Part shown: positions 32,964 to 41,009 of the stretch, piece by piece
Layout of the letters: every line of letters begins with the position of its first letter
Position numbering within the stretch: position 1 is the first letter of the stretch
Origin: Xylanibacter brevis ATCC 19188
GTDB taxonomy: Bacteria; Bacteroidota; Bacteroidia; Bacteroidales; Bacteroidaceae
NCBI RefSeq assembly: GCF_000621725.1
Contig: NZ_JHXM01000019.1
Location: 23,934-87,933 of the forward strand
Direction: 5' to 3'
Length of the DNA: 64,000 nucleotides
Program-made: the position numbers and the translations under genes
The notes under the pieces: model-generated
Database searches by the model: none
Seen by the model: the letters and a program-made list of their open reading frames with translations, nothing else
What the model was told of the DNA's origin: nothing

Positions 32964-35237
32964 TCATCTCTCATCTTGCGCCGAAGGCGCACCGCCTTTC
33001 AGCAGCTGTTCCAACGACTCTTCTTCGCCTACAATCCAGATGATGTCGCCTTCTACGAATTTGCGCTGAGGAGGCACGGCTGTCAGGTTCTCCTTGCCTT
33101 CCTCCATTCCCACCACCATACAACTGTAGCGATTGCGGATGCCACTCTCTTGCAAGGTCTTGCCAATGAAACGACTGTCGGCACCAATCACGATCTGGCG
33201 CAACTTCATCTCGCGCTTTTCCATTTCCATGTCCTCGCCCAGCAGTTCCGTTTCTATTGCCAAACCGAATTTAGCCAACTGCTCATCGCTGCCGATAGCC
33301 TGCAGACGGTCGCCTGGGAAGATGATGTAGTCGCCATCGGGGATGTTCAGTCGGCGCCCGCCACGCAGAATGCTGCTGATGTGTACCCCATACTTTCGTC
33401 CCAGGTTCAACTGTTTCAGCGTGTGTCCCATCCACATCGAGTTGCCAGGCACGTCGAAGTCGGCAATATGGATATCGCGATCCAGCAGCTTACCCTCGTA
33501 CAGAGGCTTCTTCTTGCCGTGCACCTGTGCCTCGATGTCGCGAGAGCGCAGGTTGTTGATAAACAGACGTTCCAGCAAGATGCTGCGCCGCTTGATGCTG
33601 CGCGAGGTGATGATGGCTATCACCACCACCACGCCGATGGTGAGCACGATGGCCGGTCCGAAGGTAGAAATATGCTGTCCGATGTAGAACACGAAGCCCA
33701 GCGCAATCATCATCCTGAACAGAATGGTGAACAGCAGCGGCAGACGGTTGCGATTGCTCTCTTTCCACAGCGCCTTGAATTCCTCGCTTCGGTTTTTCTT
33801 CATCACCATAGCCCTGAGGAAGGGCGCTATCAGCAAGATGGTGACCAGTCCTGTGGCCACGTTAGCATATCTCGGCCTTAGCAGTTCCATCATCAAAGGC
33901 TTGAAGAACGTGAACATGATGATGATGACGGCAATCGAGAGGATTGAGTATATCACCACGTTCATCGACATCTGCAGCAGCAGCTTTTTCCATTTATTGG
34001 GGTTGTTGCTTGTGGTCTGGTTCATCGACTGATGGTTCATCATGCGGATGATGCGCTTTGGCAAGCGCTTCTCCATCACGTTGTATGAGGGCAGTGCCAG
34101 CCTGATCATGTAGGGCGTCAGGAATGTGGTGATGACACTCACCGCCACCACTACCGGGTAGAGGAAGTCGCCAATGACGCCCAGCGACAGGCCCAGCGAC
34201 GCAATGATGAACGAGAACTCACCAATCTGCGCCATTGAGAAGCCGCAACGCATGGCCGACTTCAGACTCTGGCCACCCAACAGGAAGGCCAGCGAGCCGA
34301 ACACCGCCTGACCTGCGATGATGGTCAGCACCAGACAGACGATAGGCAAGGCATAGTCTGCCAGTATCTGTGGGTCCACCAGCATACCTACCGACACAAA
34401 GAAGATGGCACCAAACAGGTTCTTCACCGGGTCCACCAGCTTCTCGATGCGCTCGGCCTCGATCGTCTCGGCCAGGATGCTGCCCATGATGAAAGCACCA
34501 AAGGCCGACGAGAAGCCCACCTTCGACGAGAATACCGCCATGCCGCAACACAATCCCAGCGACACGATGAGCAGCACCTCGCTGTTGATCAGCTGGCGCA
34601 CCTTGCGCAGGAAGATAGGCACCGCAAAGATGCCCACCACCAGCCACAGCACCAAGAAGAACACAATCTTCAGTATCGAACTCAGCATCTCGCCGCTGTC
34701 GGGATTGTTGCCACTGGCTATGGCGCTCAGCATCACCATCATCACGATGGCCAGAATATCCTCGAGTATCAGCACCGACATCACCATGCCCGCAAACTGC
34801 TGTTGTCGCAGTCCCAGATCGTCGAACGCCTTATATATAATGGTGGTAGAGCTCATGGCCAGCATACCCCCCAGGAAGATGCAGTCCATGCGCGACCAGT
34901 GGAACAGATGTCCCACAATGACGCCCAGCAGCGACATCGAGAAGATGATGCTGATGGTCGAGATGATGGGCGAGGCCCCCATCTTCAGAATCTTTTTGAA
35001 CGAGAAGTCCAGTCCCAGCGAAAACAGCAAGAACATCACGCCGATGTCTGCCCACAGGTGGATGTTAGACATGTCCACCACCGATGTCGTGTATGGCATG
35101 TGGGGCGACACCAGAAAGCCAGCCACGATATAGCCCAGCACCAGTGGTTGCTTCAGCTTTTTGAACACCAGTGTCACGATGCCTGCCACCATCAGTATCA
35201 GCGCCAGGTCTTGTATCATTGGGGGGAGTTCAGCCAT
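32964..35237 (-). CDS. Kef-type cation:proton antiporter with RCK C-terminal domains
   Basis: The 757-residue inner-membrane protein has about twelve helices in its first 400 residues (CPA2/Kef fold; [24 protein letters not shown]). A second cluster of helices follows, then two TrkA-C-type modules at about 590-750 (for example [17 protein letters not shown]). It should exchange K+ or Na+ for H+, gated by its cytosolic modules. The last residues ([10 protein letters not shown]) are encoded by the GCGCC/GGCGC repeat at the gene's edge. It overlaps pepT by 8 bp, so the two are probably an operon. Confidence 0.88.
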   Translation of the reverse strand: MAELPPMIQDLALILMVAGIVTLVFKKLKQPLVLGYIVAGFLVSPHMPYTTSVVDMSNIHLWADIGVMFLLFSLGLDFSFKKILKMGASPIISTISIIFSMSLLGVIVGHLFHWSRMDCIFLGGMLAMSSTTIIYKAFDDLGLRQQQFAGMVMSVLILEDILAIVMMVMLSAIASGNNPDSGEMLSSILKIVFFLVLWLVVGIFAVPIFLRKVRQLINSEVLLIVSLGLCCGMAVFSSKVGFSSAFGAFIMGSILAETIEAERIEKLVDPVKNLFGAIFFVSVGMLVDPQILADYALPIVCLVLTIIAGQAVFGSLAFLLGGQSLKSAMRCGFSMAQIGEFSFIIASLGLSLGVIGDFLYPVVVAVSVITTFLTPYMIRLALPSYNVMEKRLPKRIIRMMNHQSMNQTTSNNPNKWKKLLLQMSMNVVIYSILSIAVIIIMFTFFKPLMMELLRPRYANVATGLVTILLIAPFLRAMVMKKNRSEEFKALWKESNRNRLPLLFTILFRMMIALGFVFYIGQHISTFGPAIVLTIGVVVVIAIITSRSIKRRSILLERLFINNLRSRDIEAQVHGKKKPLYEGKLLDRDIHIADFDVPGNSMWMGHTLKQLNLGRKYGVHISSILRGGRRLNIPDGDYIIFPGDRLQAIGSDEQLAKFGLAIETELLGEDMEMEKREMKLRQIVIGADSRFIGKTLQESGIRNRYSCMVVGMEEGKENLTAVPPQRKFVEGDIIWIVGEEESLEQLLKGGAPSAQDER

Positions 35238-36453
35238 TATATTCGCCTACTAGTTCACATATCTTGATAATCACGTTCTGTGCCTTTTCCATCGACTGGA
35301 TGGGCACAAACTCGTATGGGCCGTGGAAGTTGATGCCACCGGCAAAGATGTTGGGGCAGGGCAGTCCCATGAACGACAGCTGTGCGCCGTCGGTGCCGCC
35401 GCGTATGGGTTTCACCTTCGGAGCCACTCCCGCCTCTTGCATCGCCTTCAGCACCAGATCTATCACGTGCATCTGCGGGTCTATCTTCTCCTTCATATTG
35501 TAGTATTGGTCGGCCAGTTCAATGCAGACGGTATCCTCGCCATACTTCTCGTTCAGCTGTTCAGCCGCACGCACCATCAGTCGCTTGCGCTCCTCGAAGC
35601 GGGTGCGGTCGTGGTCGCGTATGATGTAGCTCAGCTTGGCATGCTCGGTTTGTCCTGCCATGCCCGTCAGGTGGAAGAACCCCTGATAGCCCTCGGTGGT
35701 CTCTGGTCGCTCGTCGGCAGGCATCATCCCGATGAACTCAGTCGCCAGCAAACTGGCGTTCAGCATTTTGCCTTTCGCATAGCCCGGGTGCACGCTGCGC
35801 CCCTTGATGGTGATTTTAGCGCTGGCCGCGTTGAAGTTCTCGAACTCCAGTTCGCCCACCTCGCCACCGTCCATGGTGTAGGCCCATTCGCAGCCAAACT
35901 TCTCCACATCGAAGTGGTGGGCCCCCATGCCAATCTCCTCGTCGGGGTTGAAGGCCACACGAATCTTGCCGTGCTTCACCTCCGGATGCGCCTTCAGCCA
36001 CACCATGGCCTGCACAATCTCGGCAATGCCCGCCTTGTCGTCGGCTCCCAGCAGCGTAGTGCCATCGGTCACGATCAGGTCTTCGCCCACGTGCGCCAGC
36101 AGTTCTGGAAACATCTTCGGACTCGACACCATGCCTTCGCTCAGCACGATGTCGCCCCCGTCATAGTGCTCCACGATGCGCGGACGGATGTTGGCACCCG
36201 AGCAGTCGGGGCTGGTGTCATAGTGCGATATAAATCCGATGGTAGGCACCTCAGCCTTTGTGTTGGCAGGCAGCGTGGCATACAGATATCCCTGTTCGTC
36301 CAGTTCCACGTCTTCCAGTCCCTCGCTTTTCAGTTCCTCTTTCAGATAGGCTGCAAAAGCCAACTGTTTCTCCGTGCTGGGCACGCTCTCGCTATCTTCT
36401 GCCGACTGCGTGTCAAACTGTGTATATTTCAGAAATCTTTCTACGATGTTCAT
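35230..36453 (-). CDS. pepT: Peptidase T (tripeptidase)
   Basis: PepT is a cytoplasmic M20-family zinc aminopeptidase that cleaves tripeptides. The 407-residue protein shows [11 protein letters not shown] (metal His and Asp), [39 protein letters not shown] and [20 protein letters not shown], all diagnostic. I chose the ATG at 36453 ([10 protein letters not shown]) because the alternative at 36507 adds 18 residues unlike the family and lies on top of the promoter. Confidence 0.95.
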   Translation of the reverse strand: MNIVERFLKYTQFDTQSAEDSESVPSTEKQLAFAAYLKEELKSEGLEDVELDEQGYLYATLPANTKAEVPTIGFISHYDTSPDCSGANIRPRIVEHYDGGDIVLSEGMVSSPKMFPELLAHVGEDLIVTDGTTLLGADDKAGIAEIVQAMVWLKAHPEVKHGKIRVAFNPDEEIGMGAHHFDVEKFGCEWAYTMDGGEVGELEFENFNAASAKITIKGRSVHPGYAKGKMLNASLLATEFIGMMPADERPETTEGYQGFFHLTGMAGQTEHAKLSYIIRDHDRTRFEERKRLMVRAAEQLNEKYGEDTVCIELADQYYNMKEKIDPQMHVIDLVLKAMQEAGVAPKVKPIRGGTDGAQLSFMGLPCPNIFAGGINFHGPYEFVPIQSMEKAQNVIIKICELVGEYNG

Positions 36454-36496
36454 GCTATTCAATGATGCAGTATTTTTATTTTGATTTATTTTGCCA

Positions 36497-36527
36497 CAAA
36501 AGTACAAAATAATCGGTGAAGAGCCAA
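36497..36527 (-). promoter_or_regulatory. Promoter of pepT and the antiporter gene
   Basis: On the minus strand TTG (plus 36525-36527) and TACTTTTG (plus 36497-36504) are 20 bp apart, with the pepT ATG about 43 bp downstream. Confidence 0.55.
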
Positions 36528-36621
36528 ATTATTCCGTGTTAATTCGTGCACACTTTTATGCCTTGTGTGCAGCTTTCGATAATTTTCTTCATTTTATTTT
36601 TGTTGTTCGAGTTTTATTCCT

Positions 36622-36629
36622 TATTTTTG
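36622..36629 (+). promoter_or_regulatory. -7 element of the 36719 lipoprotein gene
   Basis: TATTTTTG fits TAnnTTTG and lies 89 bp upstream of the ATG. A TTG at 36603-36605 is closer than ideal (16 bp). Confidence 0.4.
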
Positions 36630-36718
36630 TAGCAACATAATCGATGCCATAGACTTCCCATTCATAGCGATGAATCTCTTAACAGTGGTAACGAACCTAA
36701 TGAAAATGAATAACTGTT

Positions 36719-37213
36719 ATGAAGAAGTGGAGTATTTTGAATATCATATTAACGTGTATAGTAGCTGCATCAATGACGGCATGCAGCATAGACGAAGACT
36801 TCAACGTAGAGACCGATGGCCCGCTGACCATCACCGTTGACGGTCAGAGCCACGACTACGACCAGGAATACATGCGTTGTCTGGGATTTTTTGGCGAGTA
36901 TGTCCACTCGCTCGACGACAGCTACCTGAGTATCGTGACCCCCATCTATTGCGACTTCCTGATGGAGTTTCCGGCCGACACCAACCCCTATACATTCTTT
37001 TGCGAGGGCTACGACGGTTTCGAACGCGATGCCACCAGCGTCACCATAGGCATCAACGAGCGCCAGTGCACCTACGTCTCTGGCTCTGCCCAGATCACCC
37101 GTGCCGATGCCGAGAGCTTCACCGTGGCCTTCTCCGACTATAAGTTCCGCTGGAACAGCAGTCGCGAGATTGTGTTCAACGGCACCCTCGTCGTGCCCAT
37201 CAGCAACGAGTAA
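36719..37213 (+). CDS. Small lipoprotein of unknown function
   Basis: The 164-residue protein has a lipoprotein signal peptide (MTAC, Cys near residue 22). The mature part is acidic and beta-rich, with a Cys in FLMEF-YTFFCEGYDGF and one in RQCTYVSG that could pair. No domain was recognised. It is monocistronic, followed by the separate promoter of the DUF2461 gene. Confidence 0.7.
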   Translation: MKKWSILNIILTCIVAASMTACSIDEDFNVETDGPLTITVDGQSHDYDQEYMRCLGFFGEYVHSLDDSYLSIVTPIYCDFLMEFPADTNPYTFFCEGYDGFERDATSVTIGINERQCTYVSGSAQITRADAESFTVAFSDYKFRWNSSREIVFNGTLVVPISNE

Positions 37214-37225
37214 CGCCCCCTTTTT

Positions 37226-37255
37226 TTGTTGTTTCAACAGAAAATAGTATCTTTG
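37226..37255 (+). promoter_or_regulatory. Promoter of the DUF2461 gene
   Basis: TTG at 37226-37228 and TATCTTTG at 37248-37255 are 19 bp apart, with the ATG at 37287. Confidence 0.6.
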
Positions 37256-37286
37256 CATCTGTAAAACAACGAAAAAAATAGAGTCC

Positions 37287-38012
37287 ATGGATACAAAAAG
37301 AATATTGAAATACCTCCGCCAGATTCAGGTCAACAACAACCGTGCTTGGTATCTGGAGCATAAGGCCGAGTACGACGCCGTGCGTGCCGACTTCGAGTGT
37401 GGCGTGCAACAAGCCATCGAGCGCATCGTCACGTTCGACCCCACCGTGTCGCACCTGCGCGTCAAAGACTGCACCTACCGCTTCAATCGCGACACGCGCT
37501 TCTCTGCCGACAAGTCGCCCTACAAAAACCACTTCGGGGCCTACATCGCCGCCCATGGCAAGAAGGCGCTGCACGGTGGCTACTACCTGCATCTGGAGCC
37601 CGACCACTGTATGGTGGCATGTGGCAACTACTGGTTGCCCACCAACATCCTCACCTCTTGTCGCAACGAGATCATGGCCAACATAGACCAGTGGCTGCAG
37701 TGTGTCGAGAGTCCCGAGTTCCTCAGCTACTATGGCAGCACCGACGCAAACCATACCACCACTCCCACCGATGTCGATAGCTGGGACCAGCCCCAGGGTT
37801 TCGGCCTCACCCGCCTGAAGACCTGTCCGTCGGGTTTCCCTCGCGACTGGGCGTATGTGCACTATCTGCGCCTGAAAGACTATTGCTGTTGGCATCGTGT
37901 GCCCAACGATTTCTTCCAAACCGACCATTGGCTCGACGAAATGTCATCCATGTTCCGTGCCGCCAAGCCCATGATGGACATGATGAATTCCGTGATCGAC
38001 GACTATGAATGA
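37287..38012 (+). CDS. DUF2461 family protein
   Basis: The 241-residue cytoplasmic protein matches the DUF2461/TIGR02453 pattern: NNRAWYLEHKAEYD near the start, RFNRDTRFSADKSPYKNHFG in the middle and GYYLHLEPDHCMVACG after it. The conserved Arg, Asp and Lys residues suggest a catalytic or ligand-binding role, but family function is unknown. It marks the end of the G/C-richer backbone before the AT-rich island. Confidence 0.88.
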   Translation: MDTKRILKYLRQIQVNNNRAWYLEHKAEYDAVRADFECGVQQAIERIVTFDPTVSHLRVKDCTYRFNRDTRFSADKSPYKNHFGAYIAAHGKKALHGGYYLHLEPDHCMVACGNYWLPTNILTSCRNEIMANIDQWLQCVESPEFLSYYGSTDANHTTTPTDVDSWDQPQGFGLTRLKTCPSGFPRDWAYVHYLRLKDYCCWHRVPNDFFQTDHWLDEMSSMFRAAKPMMDMMNSVIDDYE

Positions 38013-38040
38013 CGATAGAACGCCTTTGCTTTGCTAACCT

Positions 38041-38233
38041 AAAAGTGCCACTATTCCAATTTACGACTTAAGTCGAAAGATCTCACGACTTAAGTCAACA
38101 GTTCTCACGACTTAAGTCAACAGTTCTCACGACTTAAGTCGAAAGATCTCACGACTTAAGTCGAAAGTTACCAAAGCGCCACTTTTCAGTCGCGACACCA
38201 CTGCTTTTGCGTTGCAAAAGTGCCCCTTTAGTA
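38041..38233. repeat. Second 22-bp palindromic repeat array (CGACTTAAGTCG) with AGTGCC flank
   Basis: Five units of CGACTTAAGTCG or CGACTTAAGTCA plus a 10-bp linker run from 38064 to 38173 at an exact 22-bp period. Linkers alternate between AAAGATCTCA and ACAGTTCTCA. The array is bounded on the left by AAAAGTGCCACTATT and on the right by CTTTTGCGTTGCAAAAGTGC. The right block is nearly identical to that beside the TCTAGA array at 2.1-2.3 kb, although the cores differ. No ORF is present. Confidence 0.85.
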
Positions 38234-38237
38234 TTTG

Positions 38238-38346
38238 AAAAAGAAAAAAGTCCAGTTTGGATTTGGAACTTATGCGATTATTTCATTTATTTGCAAAATC
38301 CAATAATTAAAGCCTATAAAATTCCTTTTTCACAAGGCTTGCGGAG
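38238..38346. repeat. About 110-bp element, copy 1 (direct repeat of 46928-47039)
   Basis: It runs from an A-rich start through GTCCAGTTTGGATTTGGAAC and ATCCAATAATTAAA to CACAAGGCTTGCGGAG. The second copy 8.7 kb downstream differs at few positions. Part of the element resembles a promoter; in this copy the -7 position reads TTTATTTG, which lacks the TA. A related palindrome CCGCAAGCCTTGCGG lies at about 49672. Confidence 0.85.
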
Positions 38347-38379
38347 CGTGTATATACTATAGATTAAAAAATAATAGAG

Positions 38380-38387
38380 TATCTTTG
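38380..38387 (+). promoter_or_regulatory. -7 element before the 38411 small ORF
   Basis: TATCTTTG lies 23 bp upstream of the ATG at 38411 and could drive the small ORF and the aspartic-protease-like gene. No ideal -33 was found. Confidence 0.45.
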
Positions 38388-38410
38388 CCACATCAATACA
38401 TTTAATGCTT

Positions 38411-38581
38411 ATGAAGAATTATCTGATTAGCGAAGCTATAGGCGATATTGCAGGTCCCATGGCCTACGCCTATTACAAGAAGATGCCTGATGCCCTCGTT
38501 TATCAGGCCATGAAAAAACTCCCCGACTGGATGGTAGAGGTAAGCGAGAGGTTTGATGAGGTGATGAATAAAAACAAGTAA
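38411..38581 (+). CDS. Small protein of 56 residues, unknown
   Basis: An ATG at 38411, 23 bp behind a TATCTTTG box, opens a 56-residue frame ending at TAA 38579. It starts MKNYLISEAIGDIAG and ends EVMNKNK. The composition is normal for a soluble helical protein, and the promoter plus close spacing to the next gene (18 bp) support it as real. No family was recognised. Confidence 0.5.
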   Translation: MKNYLISEAIGDIAGPMAYAYYKKMPDALVYQAMKKLPDWMVEVSERFDEVMNKNK

Positions 38582-38599
38582 AATGCACTATTATCTATT

Positions 38600-39286
38600 A
38601 TGACAGATTATTTAATAAAAATGGTAAATAATCATATAATTATTAATAACGAACAAAAACTTGTATTTGATACAGGAAGCCCTCTTAGTTTCCATAGTTT
38701 AGGTCATATTTTTATAGGAGATGAAACCATAACCGTTCCTACATCTCTTCCAGAAGTATTGGCAGAATACCTGTCGCAAAACATTGGTTGTGATGTACAG
38801 GGTTTGATAGCTATGGATATCATTAACAATCATTCAACTACCATTAGTCTAAAAGACGGCTTTTTGCTTATGAACGATGATGCTCCCTTTGGCACAGAGT
38901 TTTGTAATCTTAACATGAGCCGTAGTCTGGGCGGTTTGCTTTGTATTAAGGTAAAAGTCAATAAGAGAACAGCAAAGATGATTGTTGACTCAGGTGCAAA
39001 GATCTCATACATCAGCCCAAACTTCGTCAATGGTATGAAGGAAGAAAATAATGTCGAAGATTTTTCGCCATACATAGGCAACTTCCTAACGCCATTATTT
39101 ACTTGTGACGTTGATTTACTAGTAGGAGGCATATCATATTCACAACAATTCGGGATACTTCCCGCGATAATCTCAACGATGTTATTTTTATATGGTGCCG
39201 ATGGTCTCTTTGGCGTGGAATTATTCAAACGCTACCGACTTCAAATAATGAATGGCCGATTGTTTTTCCCTCCGCAGGGGATATAG
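38600..39286 (+). CDS. Compact two-motif aspartic-protease-like protein
   Basis: The 228-residue protein has two aspartic-protease active-site motifs: VFDTGSP (D24-T-G) and IVDSGAK (D130-S-G). Each is followed by a hydrophobic-Gly segment, the second being GLFGVELFKRYRLQIMNGRL, as in retropepsins. A single chain with both motifs would be a pepsin-like bilobal enzyme at about two thirds of the usual length. No signal peptide is present, so it is probably cytoplasmic. It opens the AT-rich island. Protease activity is inferred from motifs only. Confidence 0.7.
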   Translation: MTDYLIKMVNNHIIINNEQKLVFDTGSPLSFHSLGHIFIGDETITVPTSLPEVLAEYLSQNIGCDVQGLIAMDIINNHSTTISLKDGFLLMNDDAPFGTEFCNLNMSRSLGGLLCIKVKVNKRTAKMIVDSGAKISYISPNFVNGMKEENNVEDFSPYIGNFLTPLFTCDVDLLVGGISYSQQFGILPAIISTMLFLYGADGLFGVELFKRYRLQIMNGRLFFPPQGI

Positions 39287-39302
39287 TTTTTGCAAAATAA
39301 AC

Positions 39303-39332
39303 TTGTTGTTTCAAAATAAAGTTGTATTTTTG
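39303..39332 (+). promoter_or_regulatory. Promoter of the DUF1848-Sel1-helicase operon
   Basis: TTG at 39303-39305 and TATTTTTG at 39325-39332 are 19 bp apart. The ATG of the DUF1848 gene follows at 39362. It may drive the genes through 45571. Confidence 0.55.
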
Positions 39333-39361
39333 TAGGCATAACAAAATAGCATGATAGATGT

Positions 39362-40429
39362 ATGGCAAGTTGGAATAAAGAATTATTGACCAGAGAGAAT
39401 GGAGAGCAAGTATGGATGCAGGTTCCTGAAATTGTTTCTGCAAGTAGAAGTACGGATATTCCTGCCTTTTATGCTGATTGGTTTTTCCATCGCCTGAAGG
39501 TTGGTTATTCTGCTTGGACGAATCCTTTCAATGGGGTCAGAGGCTATGTATCGTACAAGAATACACGCTTTATCGTGTTCTGGTCGAAGAATCCAAAATC
39601 ACTATTACCATATCTGCATTTACTGAAAGAACGGAATATCAAGTGCTACATTCAATATACTCTGAACGATTATGAGCAAGAGAAACTAGAAAAAGTACCC
39701 TCTCTAACTGATCGCATTGAAACATTCAAACTTCTTGTTGATCAACTTGGGAAAGATGCCGTAATCTGGCGATTTGACCCAATGATATTGACTGATGATA
39801 TTTCTGTTGACAACTTGCTGCAGAAAGTCCAGAAGATTGGTGACCAACTGAAAGATTATACTGAAAAGTTGGTTTTTAGCTATGCTGACATCGCTATGTA
39901 CAAAAATGTGAAGCACAATTTGGAAGCAAGTGGTGTTCCTTATCATGAATGGGAAGTTGGACTGATGGAAGATTTCGCAGAAAAGCTTTCTGCCATGAAT
40001 GATGAACGTGGCTGGAACTTTCAACTTGCTACCTGTGGCGAAAAAATCGACATTAACAAACATGGCATCCTACATAATCGTTGCATTGATGGTGATTTGA
40101 TTACCCGCCTTGCATGGGATGATAAAGAACTCATGGACTTTATGAAGGTCAAGATTGAAGATGTACCTGCTCCTTCTTTGTTTGGTGAGCCAGAATTACC
40201 TAAAGGAGCCATAGTATTGCCTAATAATCACTACTTCATCAGTACGCATAAGAAAGATCCTGGGCAAAGACAGTTCTGTGAATGTATGGCATCAAAAGAC
40301 ATTGGCGAATATAATACCTGCCCACATCTTTGCGAGTATTGCTATGCCAATGTCTCCAAGCAATTAGCATTACAAAACTGGAAATGTCACAAGGAAAACC
40401 CATTTAGTGAAACAATAACTGGCAAATAA
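39362..40429 (+). CDS. DUF1848 family protein with a Cys cluster
   Basis: The 355-residue protein shows the DUF1848 hallmarks: VSASRSTDIPAFYADWF at the start, FVSYKN-type strands and FWSKNPKSLLPYL. The C-terminal CECMASKDIGEYNTC is followed by CPHLCEYCYAN. The CxxxCxxC spacing is that of a [4Fe-4S] radical-SAM-type cluster site, here at the C-terminus. The family's reaction is unknown. It begins an apparent operon: the Sel1 gene starts 1 bp after its stop. Confidence 0.85.
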   Translation: MASWNKELLTRENGEQVWMQVPEIVSASRSTDIPAFYADWFFHRLKVGYSAWTNPFNGVRGYVSYKNTRFIVFWSKNPKSLLPYLHLLKERNIKCYIQYTLNDYEQEKLEKVPSLTDRIETFKLLVDQLGKDAVIWRFDPMILTDDISVDNLLQKVQKIGDQLKDYTEKLVFSYADIAMYKNVKHNLEASGVPYHEWEVGLMEDFAEKLSAMNDERGWNFQLATCGEKIDINKHGILHNRCIDGDLITRLAWDDKELMDFMKVKIEDVPAPSLFGEPELPKGAIVLPNNHYFISTHKKDPGQRQFCECMASKDIGEYNTCPHLCEYCYANVSKQLALQNWKCHKENPFSETITGK

Positions 40430-40430
40430 T

Positions 40431-40973
40431 ATGAGTATAAACGAAGTAATAAACGATTATCCCAATTGCCTATATTATAATGAGCAATGGCACAAGTTGG
40501 CTCAAAAAGGTGATACCGACAGCATAGTCAACATTGGAACGGATTTTGCTCGCTGCGAGATGATGCAACAGGCTGTTACATGCTGGAAATATATAATAGA
40601 TTCTGGCAAAGGAACTGCTGAAGCATATTCAAATCTTGGAGTATCTTACTATTTTGGAAATGGGGTTGCTCAAGATTATGATAAGGCCGTCCTTTACTAT
40701 AAAAAAGCGGCAGTAATGGGTCATCCCTTTGGATTGTTCAATTTAGCGGTTGCATATGAAAATGGTAATGGTATCGAAAAAAACATGGATGTAGCCGTTA
40801 GCTATTATAAAATGGCAGCAGAAAAACATCTAAATATGGCTATAGATGCGCTTATCAGATTGGGTGTGTATAGTGAGACACAAGGATTCGCTTTCTATCA
40901 ACGCAGTTGGGTGGACAACGGCTTCGCACCTGATAACACAAATGATTTAGATAACGAGGACTTGCCATTTTAA
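40431..40973 (+). CDS. Sel1-repeat protein with SSB-like acidic LPF tail
   Basis: The 180-residue protein has at least two Sel1/TPR-like repeats (AYSNLGVSYYFGNGVAQDYD and GLFNLAVAYENGNGIEKN, about 70-135), which usually mediate protein binding. It ends NDLDNEDLPF. An acidic stretch closing in a C-terminal LPF or IPF is the signature of the SSB tail that recruits RecQ, RecO and other genome-maintenance proteins. The gene sits directly upstream of a RecQ-type helicase gene. Physical interaction is an inference. Confidence 0.8.
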   Translation: MSINEVINDYPNCLYYNEQWHKLAQKGDTDSIVNIGTDFARCEMMQQAVTCWKYIIDSGKGTAEAYSNLGVSYYFGNGVAQDYDKAVLYYKKAAVMGHPFGLFNLAVAYENGNGIEKNMDVAVSYYKMAAEKHLNMAIDALIRLGVYSETQGFAFYQRSWVDNGFAPDNTNDLDNEDLPF

Positions 40974-41009
40974 CATCATGACTTGAAGGAATACGATAAT
41001 GTTGATTTT

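Noticed and set aside
35323..36465. 380-residue plus-strand frame opposite pepT
   Set aside because: PepT motifs on the minus strand are complete. The opposite frame lacks domain features.
38041..38173. 22-bp repeats as a CRISPR array
   Set aside because: The period equals the repeat length plus a 10-bp linker of only two recurring types. There are no unique spacers of 25-40 bp and no cas genes.
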